Shown: piece after piece, positions 1-13,000 of the stretch
How the letters are laid out: each line of letters opens with the position of its first letter
How positions within the stretch are numbered: position 1 is the stretch's first letter
Assembly: GCA_030762895.1 (NCBI GenBank)
Contig: CM061062.1
Coordinates: forward strand, 101,352,874-101,416,873
Length of the DNA stretch: 64,000 nt
Direction: 5' to 3'
From: Sophora flavescens
Lineage: Eukaryota > Streptophyta > Magnoliopsida > Fabales > Fabaceae
The notes under the pieces: generated by a model
Databases searched by the model: none
Seen by the model: only the letters and a program-made list of their open reading frames with translations
Told to the model about the DNA's origin: nothing
Position numbers and translations under genes: made by a program

Positions 1-16
1 GGTGAAGCTATATTAA

Positions 17-2007
17 TTGCATGTTTCTTGCAAAATAGAATACCTCATAAGTAAAACGCCGTATGCGTTATGCAAAGGTTACATGCCTAATTTGAAATAT
101 TTGAAAGTGTGGGGGTGCCTAGCTAAGGTTATGGTTCCTGAGCCCAAGAAAAGGAAAATAGATTCTAAAACTTCTGATTGTATGTTTATTGGATATGCTG
201 AACGTAGTGCCGCATATAGATTTCTTGTTTTGAGGAGTAATGTACTTGATCGTAACACTATTGTTGAGACCAAAAATGCTGAATTTTTAGAACATATATT
301 TCCTTTGAGATCTGTAAATATTTCTTTAGAAAATAATTCTATTGAAAATATTTCTTCCGAGAATAATTGTGAAAACTCATATGAGGATTTGAGAAGGAGC
401 AAAAGACAGAGAAAAGAGACATCGTTTGGAAATGATTTTTACACTTACCTTGTTGAAAATGATCCTTTGAGTTTTTCTGAAGCTATTTCAACTACTGATG
501 CCCCCTTTTGGAAACAAGCTATTAAAAATGAAATTGATTCAATTTTGAAGTGCAACACTTGGATTTTAGTTGATTTACCCCCGGGAGCAAAACCTATTGG
601 TTGCAAATGGATCTTTAAAAGTAAATTTTTTCCCGATGGTTCAGTTGAAAAATATAAAGCTAGATTAGTAGCAAAAGGTTTTATGCAAAAACAAAATATT
701 GATTATTTCGATACATTTGCTGCTGTGACCAGAATTTCTTCAATTCGAATTTTGATAGCCTTGGCTTCAATTTACAAACTTGTTATTCACCAAATGGATG
801 TGAAAACTGCTTTCTTAAATGGTGATTTGAAAGAAGAAATCTATATGACACAACCTGAAGGATGTGTTACTCCTGGTCAAGAAAATAAAGTGTGCAAACT
901 TCTCAAATCCTTATATGGTTTAAAACAAGCACCAAAGCAATGGCATGAGAAATTTAATCAAACATTGATTAACGATGGCTTTTCTCTTATTGAGGTTGAT
1001 AAATGTGTGTACACCAAAATATTAAATGGAGAATGTTTTATTATCTGTTTATATGTAGATGACATGCTTGTCTTTGGTACTTGTGATGATGTAGTGATTA
1101 GAACAAAATCTTTTCTTGCATCAAAATTTGACATGAAAGACATGGGTGAAGCAAGTGTAATATTGGGAGTTAGAATCATTAGGAAGAGTGATAGCATAAT
1201 GCTATCCCAAGGACACTATGTTGAGAAACATATTAGGAAGTTTGGTCACTATGACTCAAAACCAGTTAGTACCCCTTATGATGCTAACTCTCATTTGAAG
1301 AAAAATAGAGGTGATCCTGTCAGTCTCAGTATGCCCAAATTCTTGGGAACCTGCTACATTTGATGAATTTTTCGCGACCTGATATTGCATATGCAGTAGG
1401 ACGATTGAGTAGATATACTCAAAGTCCTAGTCAGGATCACTGGGAGGCACTCGCTAGACTCATGAGATATTTGAGAGGTACCATGAACTATGGTATTATA
1501 TATAGTGGATTTCCCACTGTACTAGAAGGGTACAGTGATGCTAACTGGATATCTGATTCAGATGAGACAAAATCCACTAGTGGTTATGTATTCACACTTG
1601 GTGGTGGTGCAGTTACTTGGAGATCAGCCAAACAAACAATAATTGCTAGATCTACTATGGAGTCAGAGTTTGTAGCTCTGGAATTGGCTGGTAGTGAAGC
1701 TGAGTGGTTGAGAAACTTCTTGGCAAATATTCCTTTAGGAATTAAACCAACCCCATCAGTGTCGATGCATTGTGATTGTCAATCAGCAATAGCCGTTGCA
1801 AAAAATAAGACCTTCAATGGCAAAAATAGACATACACAATTGAGACATAATGTGGTAAAGCAATTGCTAAAAGATGGAATAATATTGATCGATTATGTGA
1901 AGTCGGAGGTGAATTTGGCAGATTCTCTAACAAAGCCCCTGGGAAGAAAATCAATATGTGATACATCGAGGGGAATGGGAATTAAGCCAATTGAAATTAA
2001 CGAGTGA
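17..2007 (+). pseudogene. Copia pol: integrase end, reverse transcriptase, RNase H (frameshifted)
   Basis: The first reading frame (17-1363) has the copia integrase tail (TPYALCKGYMPNLKYLKVWG type), then an RVT_2 domain with GCKWIFKSKF, KARLVAKGF, HQMDVKTAFLNG and the catalytic YVDDM (in CLYVDDMLVFG). The second frame (1360-2007) starts in NFSRPDIAYAVGRLSRY and runs through RNase H (YSDANWISDSDETKSTSGY, ending in VNLADSLTKPLG). The two frames join if one base is gained or lost near 1325-1335, where QYAQILGNLLHLMNF appears in the other frame. The protein would cut, copy and integrate the element's own RNA/cDNA. Protease and gag are missing because the window starts late. This is a decayed transposon gene, not a host gene. 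Confidence 0.92.
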
Positions 2008-2581
2008 TGGGAACCCAATCTTTGTGATTGGAGATCCCATGAAGAAGGTTCAATGGGTAAGAACAAGTCACTTGTTAGTTCTGCTAGCACACAAAACTAA
2101 TTTTGTTTTGTGTCCCTTTCCTATGGTATAATTGAGAAAGTGCTAGATACTGCATTATTGAGAGGATAAACTTATAAAGTTTTTAATGATTTTCATATCC
2201 CTTATGGGTGATGTATGATTTGCAGCATGCACTTGATGATATCACCTATATGAGTGTCAAGTGGTGCCGCTTGCATGAGATCGTGGCGAAATCTCTAGAG
2301 CACTCATGAATACCGGGCGTGCGCATGGCCTATTAGCACAAAACGGCGTAACAGCAAGAATTGTGGGGGTGTAGTGTGATTGATAGACCTCTAACACATA
2401 TCAAGTGTCTTGGGTTCCATAGCTTGCTACACCAATTCACTGTGTGTTAAGTTTTATCAATCTAGGTCTGGTTCCATAGCTTGCTATACAGATCCGATGC
2501 ATTACATCCAAGATGTCAACCCAGGAATTTTTTTTTAATCTCTTAAATGTTTTTCTTTAACTTTTGAAATATGTGGGGGAT

Positions 2582-3315
2582 TGTTGGATAATTAGAGATA
2601 TTTCAAAAGTTTAATGTTTTATTTTAGTTGTGTAATTATCACACAACAAGTGTAAAATAAATCTGGTTGGTTTTTATTATTAAGTCAAATTAATTTTTAT
2701 GAAAATAATTTTATATTTGAGAAAGCAAAACATATTATAATGAGCCATATAATATATGCAATTCGTGGGGGAAGCATTTCAATGAGTAATAGAAATCCGT
2801 TGAAAAAATTCATAACTCAAAACAAAAGGTACCCTACATATTTGACAGCAAAGGTAGCGGGATCAATAAAACAAAGTCAGAACAAAACAGACAATAAAAT
2901 TTGCTGCACGTTCTGTTTTTTGGACGGCACTTTTTTTTTGTTCCTTCAATTTAAAAAAAGTACTGCCATTGTCAATAACCGAACGCTTGTTCCAAAACAG
3001 AAGAAAAGGTTTTTCTCATCAACCATCAGACTTAAAAAAAATATTGCTTTTCTTCTTTTAATACCTTCTCATCTATTCTTCTCTTCCTGGTTTACATTGT
3101 TTGCTTCATCTTTATCATTTTTCTTGGCTGTTCTGTTACCTCGGTTTACTTTGCCGGGAGGGGCCTGTTGTATCCTGGGAGGTTTGCGCACCACGCGGAT
3201 AAACCCTTGAGGACAGTGTGATTTCACATGCCTCAGGCTATTGTGATTTATTCGTGAGTTCCAGCTTTATTTCTGTGTTCGTGCTACGTTGAAGACAAAT
3301 TTTTATTTGACAACA
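2582..3315 (+). repeat. 3' LTR of the copia element
   Basis: The 734-bp segment starts TGTTGGATAATTAG directly after the polypurine tract and ends TTTGACAACA, so it has TG...CA ends with the short inverted repeat TGTTG/CAACA. An open frame of 156 codons (2740-3210) lies inside it but shows no protein signature. I treat it as LTR sequence. Confidence 0.85.
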
Positions 3316-3524
3316 AGAAGTCAACCCTCGTATATGATGGTTCAAACTTCAAAGTTTAAAATCTCTTACCCATATTTTGAAAATTGGCAAGAGCATTAAT
3401 TCACAACTTCATATATTTTAAGCATTATTTTTGTTCTTAAAAAAAAAGCATTAATTTTGTGTTAATATACGTAAGATAGAAATATACACTGAACATAATT
3501 TTATTAGTATTATGATAAAGAATT

Positions 3525-3707
3525 GAGTTTAATTGATATATATTGTCAGTGTGAAAAAAAAAATATTGTCAATCAATCATAAATTGACACATTATTCAAA
3601 ATGTTTGACTCTTATCTTAACTACCTTAAAAGTCACTCATATCATAATTTTTAAATGGTTAATAGTGTAAAAAACTTTACACCAACAATACATACCAAGT
3701 AAACTTT
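3525..3707. mobile_element. MITE, copy a
   Basis: The left end reads GAGTTTAATTGATATATATT followed by a GTCAGTGTGA-type motif. The right end, reverse complemented, gives a matching ACTTGGTATGTATTGTTGGTG start. The interior TTTGACTCTTATCTTAACTA is shared with copies c and f. The ends are imperfect terminal inverted repeats of roughly 50 bp, and no open frame is inside. The family looks familiar from legume intergenic DNA, but the assignment to a superfamily is unresolved. Confidence 0.65.
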
Positions 3708-3739
3708 AAAGAATTTTTAAACCTAATGTAATATAATTT

Positions 3740-3922
3740 GAGTTTAATTGCAATAAATTGTCAGTATAAAGTTTTTTACACTGTCAACCAATCAGAAATC
3801 ATGGTATTAATGACATTTTAGATAGTTAGGATATGATTCAAATATTTTAACTTATATGACAATTTCTGATTGATTGACGGTATAAAAAAATCTTTACACT
3901 GACAGTTTATACAAATTAAATC
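3740..3922. mobile_element. MITE, copy b
   Basis: The best preserved copy. GAGTTTAATTGCAATAAATT at the left pairs with GGATTTAATTTGTATAAACT (reverse complement of the right end). Both continue into a TTTACACTG-TCAACCAATCAGAAAT arm. Terminal inverted repeats are about 60 bp with a short AT-rich centre. It is non-coding. Confidence 0.7.
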
Positions 3923-4715
3923 CATGCAATTTTTCATCGATAGTAAAATATCAATAAGTTCTCTAGCAATCTGAATCAATATTAATCCGAATATAACGAT
4001 GCTTTATTTTAGATGATAAATACTTTTGTAGCAAAAGAATAGGAAAAGAAGTAGTTTTGCTTGTGAAAATCACTTCTATATTCAGTAAATAATTCAGTGA
4101 TTCACGTGTGAACTCGTAAAGCAGATTGAATAATGCAATACGCGTGAACAAAATTATAATTTATTTATAAAAGGATGATAAATTGTTAATAAAAAAAAAA
4201 AAATATCAACCATGAAAAGAATCATCGGAGGAAAAAGGAAAGAAAAATAAATGTACCAAAAATAAAACAAATTGGTGACCTACTCGTGGTAACAAAAGGA
4301 AAAAGGGTGATTAAAAAACCAATTCTCATAAAAGTCTCCATTTCTTAATTAATATTGTGAACATAAATTAGCCCTATAGCCCCATTCATGCGCACCATGA
4401 AGCGTTTCAAACCTTGAGAACTAGTCAACAACTTTGTAAGAATTTGGATGAAAGGAAAGAAAAGGACAGACAGAGAAGTTGGACCAAAACAAAGGTTCTT
4501 CAAGTTAAATTTGCATTTTTTTTTAGATCACTATGAATTCTTTTATGGTACACTTATTTGAATTATGAAATATACGAGACTAAAACTTAATATAATCACA
4601 TAAATACGAGAATTATATAATTTCTCAACAAATATTATTCCTTCCAAGTAAAAAAAACAAATGTTATTTCTTATAGGATTTAAACTCGTATATTTATCCA
4701 ATAAGTTAAGTTTAA

Positions 4716-4857
4716 GGATTTAATCGGTATACACTGATATTGTAAAGATTTTTTACACTGTCAACCAATTAGAGATTGATACATCATTAAAAGTATTTGA
4801 TACTTATCCTAACTATTTTAAAAGTCAATTAAACTCTAAATTTAATTGATATGTCAA
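4716..4857. mobile_element. MITE, copy c (truncated)
   Basis: The left arm is GGATTTAATCGGTATACACT, then TTTTTTACACTGTCAACCAA. The interior ATACTTATCCTAACTATTTT matches the centre of copy a. The right arm is cut short, ending near AATTTAATTGATATGTC. Confidence 0.6.
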
Positions 4858-4905
4858 CTCATAAAATCATTGGATTTAACAATTTAAGTAGCCTAATACA
4901 TAGGA

Positions 4906-5025
4906 TAGGAGGGTTTATATCTTTTTTTTTTTTTCTTTCTCTTCTCTTTCGCTTCTTTAGGAGGGTTTATATCTTTTTTTTTTTCTTCTTTCTCTTCTCA
5001 TTTGCTTCTTTAGGAGGGTTTATAT
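4906..5025. repeat. Tandem repeat, about 53-bp unit
   Basis: The core TAGGAGGGTTTATATC starts at 4906, 4958 and 5011. Copies are separated by a T-run and a CTTTCTCTTCTC-type pyrimidine tract. The spacing of 52-53 bp gives two full units and the start of a third. It is non-coding. Confidence 0.85.
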
Positions 5026-5949
5026 CTTGATTTTTTTTAAGACAAGGTGATCATATATCACCATAATTTATATCTTGATCTCAATTAACATACACTATAA
5101 ATATAATATTAGCCAAGAGCTAAATGATAATACTAATTTGGTAAAAATATATAATATTAACTAAGAGCTAAATGTTAATACTCCAATAACTATCTCTCAC
5201 GCAAATTATACGATTTTTTATGTGCAAATTATACAAGACTATTGATATGTCAATAAATAGCATAACTTACTTATTTTGTCAAAAAAAAGCATAACTTATT
5301 TATTAATAATTTCATATATAAATTATTCGAAATTGTTGATATATAAACAATGCCTTTTATATGAGTGATTTATGCAGACAAATTTTATATAAGATACAGC
5401 AACTAAATAGGAAAAAATATAATTGTAAAATCTGGCCTAGGGGCTTGGATGAACCATTGACCCAATTTTTCTCATCTTCTGGTGATGTTTGATATTTGAA
5501 ATATTTTATTCTCAAATAAACTATATTTCTAGAAATATAATTTTCGGGAATAAAGTTTTTCCACCTTCATACATGAGAATACAGTTTTCTCAAATTTATA
5601 ATTAGAATTCACTAATTTTATTTTCAGGAATCTTTTATGTCTGAGAATAAAATTTTAAAACTTATAAAAAACATCATAAAACTTTATTTTCATACCAATA
5701 TTACCGAAAATACTTTTTTAAAACTTATATAAAAAATTACCTCTTTCGCATATAATTTGGGTTACATATTCATTCTACTTGGTACTTATTGTAGGAGTTT
5801 TTTTATATAAAAATTGAACATGTGTTAAGAGAATGTCCATCACACGTTCTACGGGGCGGGATCCACTACCCGACCGCGATGATCATTATTAAACTCGATA
5901 TGTAAGTATTGTACTCTCCCATTCATTTTTAATTGTACCATAAGATTTT

Positions 5950-6126
5950 GAGTTTAATAAATATATAATTGGAAAAAATTTTATACGGTTAATCATTCAT
6001 AAATCAAGGAATGAATGATTTTTAAAATGATTTGGATAAGAATTAAAGATTTTTAATGACATGACGATTTATCATTGATTGATAGTATAAAAATATTGAC
6101 ACTAACAATATATATCAATTAAATTC
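5950..6126. mobile_element. MITE, copy d
   Basis: The left end GAGTTTAATAAATATATAAT pairs with a right end that reads GAATTTAATTGATATATATT when reverse complemented. Inner arms contain ATACGGTTAATCATTC and its counterpart ATTGATTGATAGTATAAA. It is more diverged than copy b and non-coding. Confidence 0.6.
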
Positions 6127-6639
6127 TTGTTATATTAATTCATAAAATAAAATAATCCAAAAATATCTATATGGATAGATATAATTGAATGACTGTTTAA
6201 TTTTTTTTTTTTTACATTATCAGAATATATACATTAAATCCTAAGATTTTTTATATAAATTAAAAAAAGGGATTAAAGAATTGAAATGATAAATTTTTAC
6301 GGAAAAATTGTAAAATTATTACCTTGACTACTTGATTTTAATAATTTGGTATTAAAAAAAAATTATTCTATCAACCAACTATAAATTATTATAATAATAA
6401 AAATATTTGTCATAAAAAACATTTGACTCTTATCTTCTTTTTTCGAGACAACTCTCGTCATCTTTAAAAATTTTATATTTATAATATATATCAATTTTTT
6501 TACAATCAATATATATTAATTAAATCTATAAAAATTTAAAAGTATAATTTAATATTATTTATTTATTTTTATAAAAAATTATAAAAATCTATATTGATTG
6601 TGTCTTGTAAGGAGATTGCGTTTCGTAATTACAAACTAC

Positions 6640-6650
6640 TATATAAAATA
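6640..6650 (+). promoter_or_regulatory. Candidate TATA box of the PBL27 gene
   Basis: TATATAAAATA lies about 420 bp before the kinase ATG. A pyrimidine-rich and GAGA-rich leader (6895-6955, AGAGAGAGAAAG type) follows, as often seen in plant 5' UTRs. The position is plausible for a transcript starting near 6675. There is no transcript evidence in the sequence itself. Confidence 0.35.
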
Positions 6651-7066
6651 GACTAATGTAATGATTCATCTTAAATTCTTGGTCTCAGCTTAAAAAATCT
6701 AAACTTAAAAATTCTTGTATTCTTATTTAATATTTTTTTAGCCTTTTTCCTATTTTTCTAGCTTTACCTTGTGTTTCATTCATTCAACTTTCAACATATG
6801 AGTTTGGAATTCTCGGATTGGTTGATCTGCTTCTTCTCCGGCGTGTTGGTCTCGATCTTTCCATTTAATGGCTGATGAAGATCCTCTCTTCAGACACTGA
6901 GCTCTACCCTCTAGAGAGAGAAAGAAACTGAGACTTGGAGAGAGAAAAAAAGACACTGCCTTTGTTTGTTGGTGTGTGATTCATTCAACTGTGTTGTTGA
7001 AGCTTTGAGGGGTTTGTTGTTGTTATGTTATGATAGTTATTCATTGATTTGCTTTGGATTTGTGAT

Positions 7067-10000
7067 ATGGGTGCCTGTTTTCCTTGTTTTGGATCATCCA
7101 AGGAGGACAATAAAAGTAATAATGGGGTTAAGGAAGTTGTGGCCAAAAAGGAATCTTTCAAAGAAGCTTCTCTTCCTCACTCTCACCACCCCACTAGGGC
7201 TAGCTCAGGTCTGTCAACAAATTTTGAATCTTTCTTTCATTTAATTGCTTCTGCAATCTTTGTTTACTCGCTTGGCACCCTTCAATTGTGTTGAATTTTG
7301 CTCTTTCTGCTCGTTTTGTTGGTTTTTGTGACTATGTTTTTTCATCCGAGTTGTTGTTTACTTTGATCTGGTTCATCTGAGGTTGTGCTTCCACTGCTAC
7401 AGCTAGTGAGGTGATTTGATGGGTAGTGGATATGTGTTGATTCAAGTTTGTTGAAATTCATTATTGTTAAGAGGTATTAGTAACATCTTTGAAGATCTGA
7501 CCTTGACTCAGGATTTGACTAGTATATCACATTGTTAGACAATGTTTTCCATTTCTTTTCACAATTCTGGGATGCAAGGCAGATGCAGGGTTCAAAGGCT
7601 GCATTTTTAGTGAAGTGTTCAATATTGTAGATAATCATATAATTTTTTAACCTAGAGGATTTGTACCTCTGATATGTTTGTGTTGAGAGATACTGAATAC
7701 TTTACAATCATGCCTGGTATTTGTCCTGCGGCACAATTGGGTATATTAAATTTTAAACTACTTGTATCACATTCTAACTGATAATGAGATGTGATATATG
7801 ATTTGACAACGAAAACCTTGTCGTGGAGTGGTTTAATTCAACCATAATTGCTGGTGTACTTTACGTGACTGCATAATGATTTGCACCATCAACATCGTGG
7901 CATCAGTTTCTCTACATAATTCTATTCTCTAATATCTCCAATATGTTTTTCTATTGCTCTCTTTCTTACTTATCTTTTGTTATTCATGTAGATAAATCAA
8001 AATCGCGAAGTGGCTTGGATCCTAAGAAGGAAACATCAGTTCCAAAGGATGGACCCACAGCCCATATTGCTGCACAAACATTTACATTCAGAGAGCTTGC
8101 AGCTGCAACAAAGAATTTCAGGCCAGAATGTTTATTAGGCGAAGGAGGTTTTGGACGTGTTTACAAAGGTCACCTTGAGAGCACGGGACAAGTAAGTGGG
8201 ATTGCTGTTACAGAGATTTTGGGTTTACCATATACTGAAAATCAGGCTTATGCCTTTCATATGAAAATGATTTGTTATTTTTCACTTTACATTTTGGGTT
8301 TGGAAAATTATATGCTGTTGTCAATTTTCATTTGGTTATTACTCTGTCACTACTACTGCGTTCCCTTCTTATATTTGTGGTTGAAATCATTGTCATTGCA
8401 GGTAGTTGCTGTAAAACAGCTTGACCGAAATGGCCTTCAAGGAAATCGGGAGTTTCTGGTGGAGGTTCTCATGCTCAGCCTCTTACATCACCCAAATCTT
8501 GTGAACTTAATTGGTTATTGCGCTGATGGCGACCAGCGACTGCTTGTTTATGAATTTATGCCTTTGGGATCTTTGGAGGATCATCTACATGGTCAGATTG
8601 CATTCCTTTTTAACTGAAAATCTACCTCCTCATTATTTTGCTTTCATATATTATAATTCTAAAAAGTATTAAATTTCATGTTATTTTTCTCCTTAAGCTA
8701 GTCAAAGCGTGTTGTGTGTTCTTAGAGATCATACAATCTTTGAATAACCATCATAGGATCCCATTAAATAATAGAAAATTTCCATGAAAATAGATCACAG
8801 ATTTTCAATGGTTACTTTGAACTATTGGATGTTAGATGTGTTATTCTATTTAGTGGTTTACCTAATATACGGTTTAACAAATTTAGCTTGTTTACATACA
8901 TTATGTTGCATTGTTCAAATGGATAGCACTTGATTGTTATCGTAAGATTAGCTAGGCGTCCAGGATTCAATAGATTAATACTTTTTAAGAGTATCACTAT
9001 TGTACATACTTCTATAATTATGACAGTTGGAACTATTGTTATTGTCTGGATTCACTTAATCATCATGGAGGTTCTGACAGTTGTTGAAATCGGTTATACA
9101 TACAAAATTCAATTTTAAATATATAATATTCTTGTTACTTTTGGCTCATTATAGTCGTCATGAGAAAACCATGCTAGGTTAGGAAGTTTACCAATGACGA
9201 TCCGTTTATGACGATTGCATAATGACTGGTTGCTTATTTTGGATTTCTGCTTTTCTCATTTTGTTTCTTTAGGTTGTGAGATAGAAAAGCAATTAACAGA
9301 GAATGACTGATGTTCATTATTTTCCAAAATCACATGGGGATGGTTATAGATTTTTAAAACTTACAATATTCTTGTGCATGCCCAGCTGCCAGATATATTG
9401 CCGTAGCCATTTGGTGTTTTGGAAAATAATGATCTTACCTGTAGTGGATGTTCAATTGCTGGGTGGCAGATTGTGGTTGATTTCAAACTAGGAGAAGAGT
9501 ACTTGTTTGCTGATCTAATTTATTATGAAAAGGGGGAGGAGGATGTTTCCTGCATGCTTGATCATGGTGTCTTCTTACATGATTGAATGTCCATGATTTG
9601 CCTATATCTTTTTCATGCACGAGATTTAGAAATGGGACAGTTATGTTCTATATTATTAGACTAAGACAATAAGAATTCTAGCTAGTTATACCGCTAAGAC
9701 CCAAAATCAAAGAATTGCAGAAATAATGAAAAGAACAGAGAAATGGAAGAGTGCTTTATTGAACGAATGAGCCTGAAGAACCAAAAAGGAGAAAGAATCC
9801 TCCTCCAAGGATTGTCAATTTTATTAGTTAATTCAATCAATCAGTCAGAATTAGACAACCCTTAAACATTTTGGCTCAAATAAGTCCCTCTGAGAAAGCT
9901 TAAAAGATTATCTATAGCTGCTCATATATCCATTTCCTTGTGTTCTTGGATACAATTCTACTTTCATATCCCTTGTTCAAAAGAATTGCAAGATTAATTT

Positions 10001-13000
10001 ATCTTAACAATGCTCTAGTTTCTAGTAAGGTTTAGTCTTTTCTCTACTCCTCAGTAACAGCAATTTGAGGTTGACTTGAGGTATTTTGGTGTTGAATAAA
10101 ATACAAGATTTTGCTGAAAGAACATTATCAAGGTGGCTTACCATGCTAGTCCAGAACTTGTTAGCAAATGTAGACTGAATAATATCTGAATACTTCTAGA
10201 AAATTATCACTTGGATCCCGTCTCAGGAAGATACTGTTAGATATTGGCCTAATGGGTCATTAGATATGGGCCTAATAAGCAGCAGCAGTTAGAATTAGTT
10301 GAGGCTGAGCTGTTAGGGAAGTTAATAAATAGAAGAATGGGAGGGAAAATTAGGCATTCATTCAGTTAGTTGGATTTGGAATCAGGAAGGGGAGACCAAG
10401 CTCTTGAATCTTGGAGGGAAGCACTCTGTATTTTCTTTTCTACTTTTCTCAATTTCTTGTAGCCACATTTCTCTGTTTTGGGAGCATTTTCCCCAGAGAA
10501 TTACTTCTATTCAATAGTGAAATTCATTAGAACTGGTTCAACAATTAGGGTTTCTTGGATGAATTTCACTATTGAATAGAAGTAATTCTCTGGGGAAAAT
10601 GCTCCCAAAACAGAGAAATGTGGCTACAAGAAATTGAGAAAAGTAGAAAAGAAAATACAGAGTGCTTCCCTCCAAGATTCAAGAGCTTGGTCTCCCCTTC
10701 CTGATTCCAAATCCAACTAACTGAATGAATGCCTAATTTTCCCTCCCATTCTTCTATTTATTAACTTCCCTAACAGCTCAGCCTCAACTAATTCTAACTG
10801 CTGCTGCTTATTAGGCCCATATCTAATGACCCATTTGGCCAATATCTAACAGATACCTTAACAAGAGGTTATAAGGAGCGGCTCTCTAAAAAAAAAACAT
10901 ATATCGTCACCATTTGTAGGTAATGCATTGCTGTTAAGCATGGTAAAAAATGAATGCTAGCTACATTTCCTTCCATTGTTTTATGTTAGGAAACCACATA
11001 TTACCAAGATGTATGTTAGGAAGAGATGTAGATGTTCCAGGGCTCTAATGCATAGCAGAATGGGCATGACTAATGCAACAAACTGCCAGTGTGGCAGTCA
11101 GGGTAATTGGGAGGGAAAGTCTGTTATGGCTTGTAATGATACATAAGGGAAAGGGAGGAGAGAAGGAAAGTCGGGAAAGAAGGGGGTAAAATTTGGTGGG
11201 AGAGTACAGGGCCTCTCAAGGTGTCTTGTTCTGAGGTCATTTCTGCATGTACCATTGTAAATCCATCTCAGTTACTGATAACAGTGATACTTCATTTTCA
11301 CTTAACCTGATCTGGTTTCTATCAATTAATTTCCACCATTTTGAATATTTAAGCCCTGATTGGTATGCCATGAAGAATTTGAACTCTAATTCCTAATGGC
11401 AATTCCAAGGAATTGAATAATAATGAATAAAGCCATTCTCAATTCTTAATCAACACTCTAAAAATTCTAATTCGAAGAAATAATAATTAATAAGATGTAC
11501 TTTAAAACAAACACATAATGTAATAACTCCAGTCACTTCAGATTGACAACCTTCTCTTCTGCCATCGCTGCCTCTTCTGTCACTCCTTTCATCTCCACTA
11601 CTCTCATTGTTGCCACCCTCCTCCTTCATCACCATAGCCACTACCACCGTCATCGTTGTTACTAGTACTACCGATGTTGTAGCCTACCATCACCACCAAG
11701 GTTGTCAGACTCGCGTTGGGTACGTAAACTCGATACGTAGACTCGACTCATACGAGTCTACCTATTATAAAAAACAACTATAAATGACATATATATATAA
11801 CATAAAAGCAACAAAACAACAACAATATAATCCAAAAACATCTAACATCATCATAATCATCAAAAAGTAACATCATAATCCAAATCCAAACATTAACAAA
11901 ACATTTAAGTAAATAACAATAATATCAAAAAACAGCTCCTAAATGTCTAAATCGAATCCTCTAACAACATCATCTCCATTGTCACCACCATCTCCATCAT
12001 CATCAGAATCATCATAATCAAGTTCTTCTCAAGATGAAACAACTTCTTCCATATTTGCATCAAAGTCCAAATCAAGTCTTGGATCATTGATAGGTTGGTC
12101 AATATTCTCTTCAATTGCTTCATCAACATTGATAGGTTCCTCAACATTCTCCTCATCAACATTTGGAACATCCCCCTCTTTAGTTATCCATTCATCATCA
12201 GAATGAATATCTTCAAAGGGAAGAGCAACAATTTTTCTATTTTCCCTACTCTTTAACTTCAAGTTATACATCACATACACCAAGTCATTCATCTTTTGTT
12301 GAAGCAACCTATTTCTTCTCTTAGTGTGAACCTAGAAAATAAAACATAAAAATAAAAACTCAATATTTCTAAACAAAGAAAAAATGATAACTACAAACAA
12401 AATCATAACTTCACTTACCATTTCAAATGCACTCCAATTACGTTCACATCCAGAAGAGCTACAAGTCAAGCTAAGGACACTAATAGCAAATCTCTTCAGT
12501 TCAACTGCTCCATCCCCATAAAAGTCCCACCATTCTGCAGGAAGCATACTTTTCCTACTTTCCTTTGCAGCATCAATACCAAAGAGCCCTCTATAATAAT
12601 GAAAATCTGCAAGCTGCAACCCAATCTTCTTTCTCTCCTCAGGATCCTTTACCAACTTTCCCATACATGCGTACAACCCAATTTTAACCTCGACATCTTC
12701 ATGATCTAACTTGGGTTCATAGTGTAATGAGGGATTAAGATAATAAGCAGCTGCATGTAAGGGCCTATGGAGCTGATTATCCCATCGCTCATCAATAATA
12801 TTCCAGATGGGTTCATAGCTACAAATTCCAAATATCCTATATTAGTAACACAATACAAATAAGCTAATTAATTTTCAAATGAGATAAAGTTAGGAAAGTT
12901 TACCATTTTTTAACATCATTGAATTTTCTTTTAATCTGCTCTTTGGCACAATCCATCCCTTCATATATAAAACCCATGGCGGGTTTTTCATCAGAATCCA

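Larger units (their letters stand above)
1..3315 (+). mobile_element. Ty1/copia retrotransposon, 3' part only
   Basis: The window opens inside the pol gene of a copia element. Integrase C-terminus, reverse transcriptase and RNase H are followed by about 570 bp of untranslated DNA, a polypurine tract (ATGTGGGGGAT, about 2571-2581) and an LTR ending at 3315. The order INT-RT-RH is the copia order. The 5' LTR, gag and protease lie upstream of base 1. The five bases after the LTR are AGAAG and would be the target-site duplication, but the other copy is outside the window. The 2400-2500 stretch contains the 17-mer GGTTCCATAGCTTGCTA twice. The coding region has one frame break, so this copy is not autonomous. 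Confidence 0.93.
3316..6639. other. Intergenic, AT-rich, MITE-dense
   Basis: No gene is supported in this 3.3-kb stretch. It is mostly AT-rich sequence with at least four recognisable copies of one MITE family (listed separately) and weaker traces at about 6200-6240 and 6335-6535. There is also a polypyrimidine tandem repeat at 4906-5025. A short GC-rich patch near 5850-5880 is unlike its surroundings, but I cannot assign it. Confidence 0.6.

Noticed and set aside
2740..3210. 156-codon open frame in the first copia LTR
   Set aside because: It lies wholly inside the LTR, has no domain or repeat pattern and looks like chance frame in non-coding sequence.
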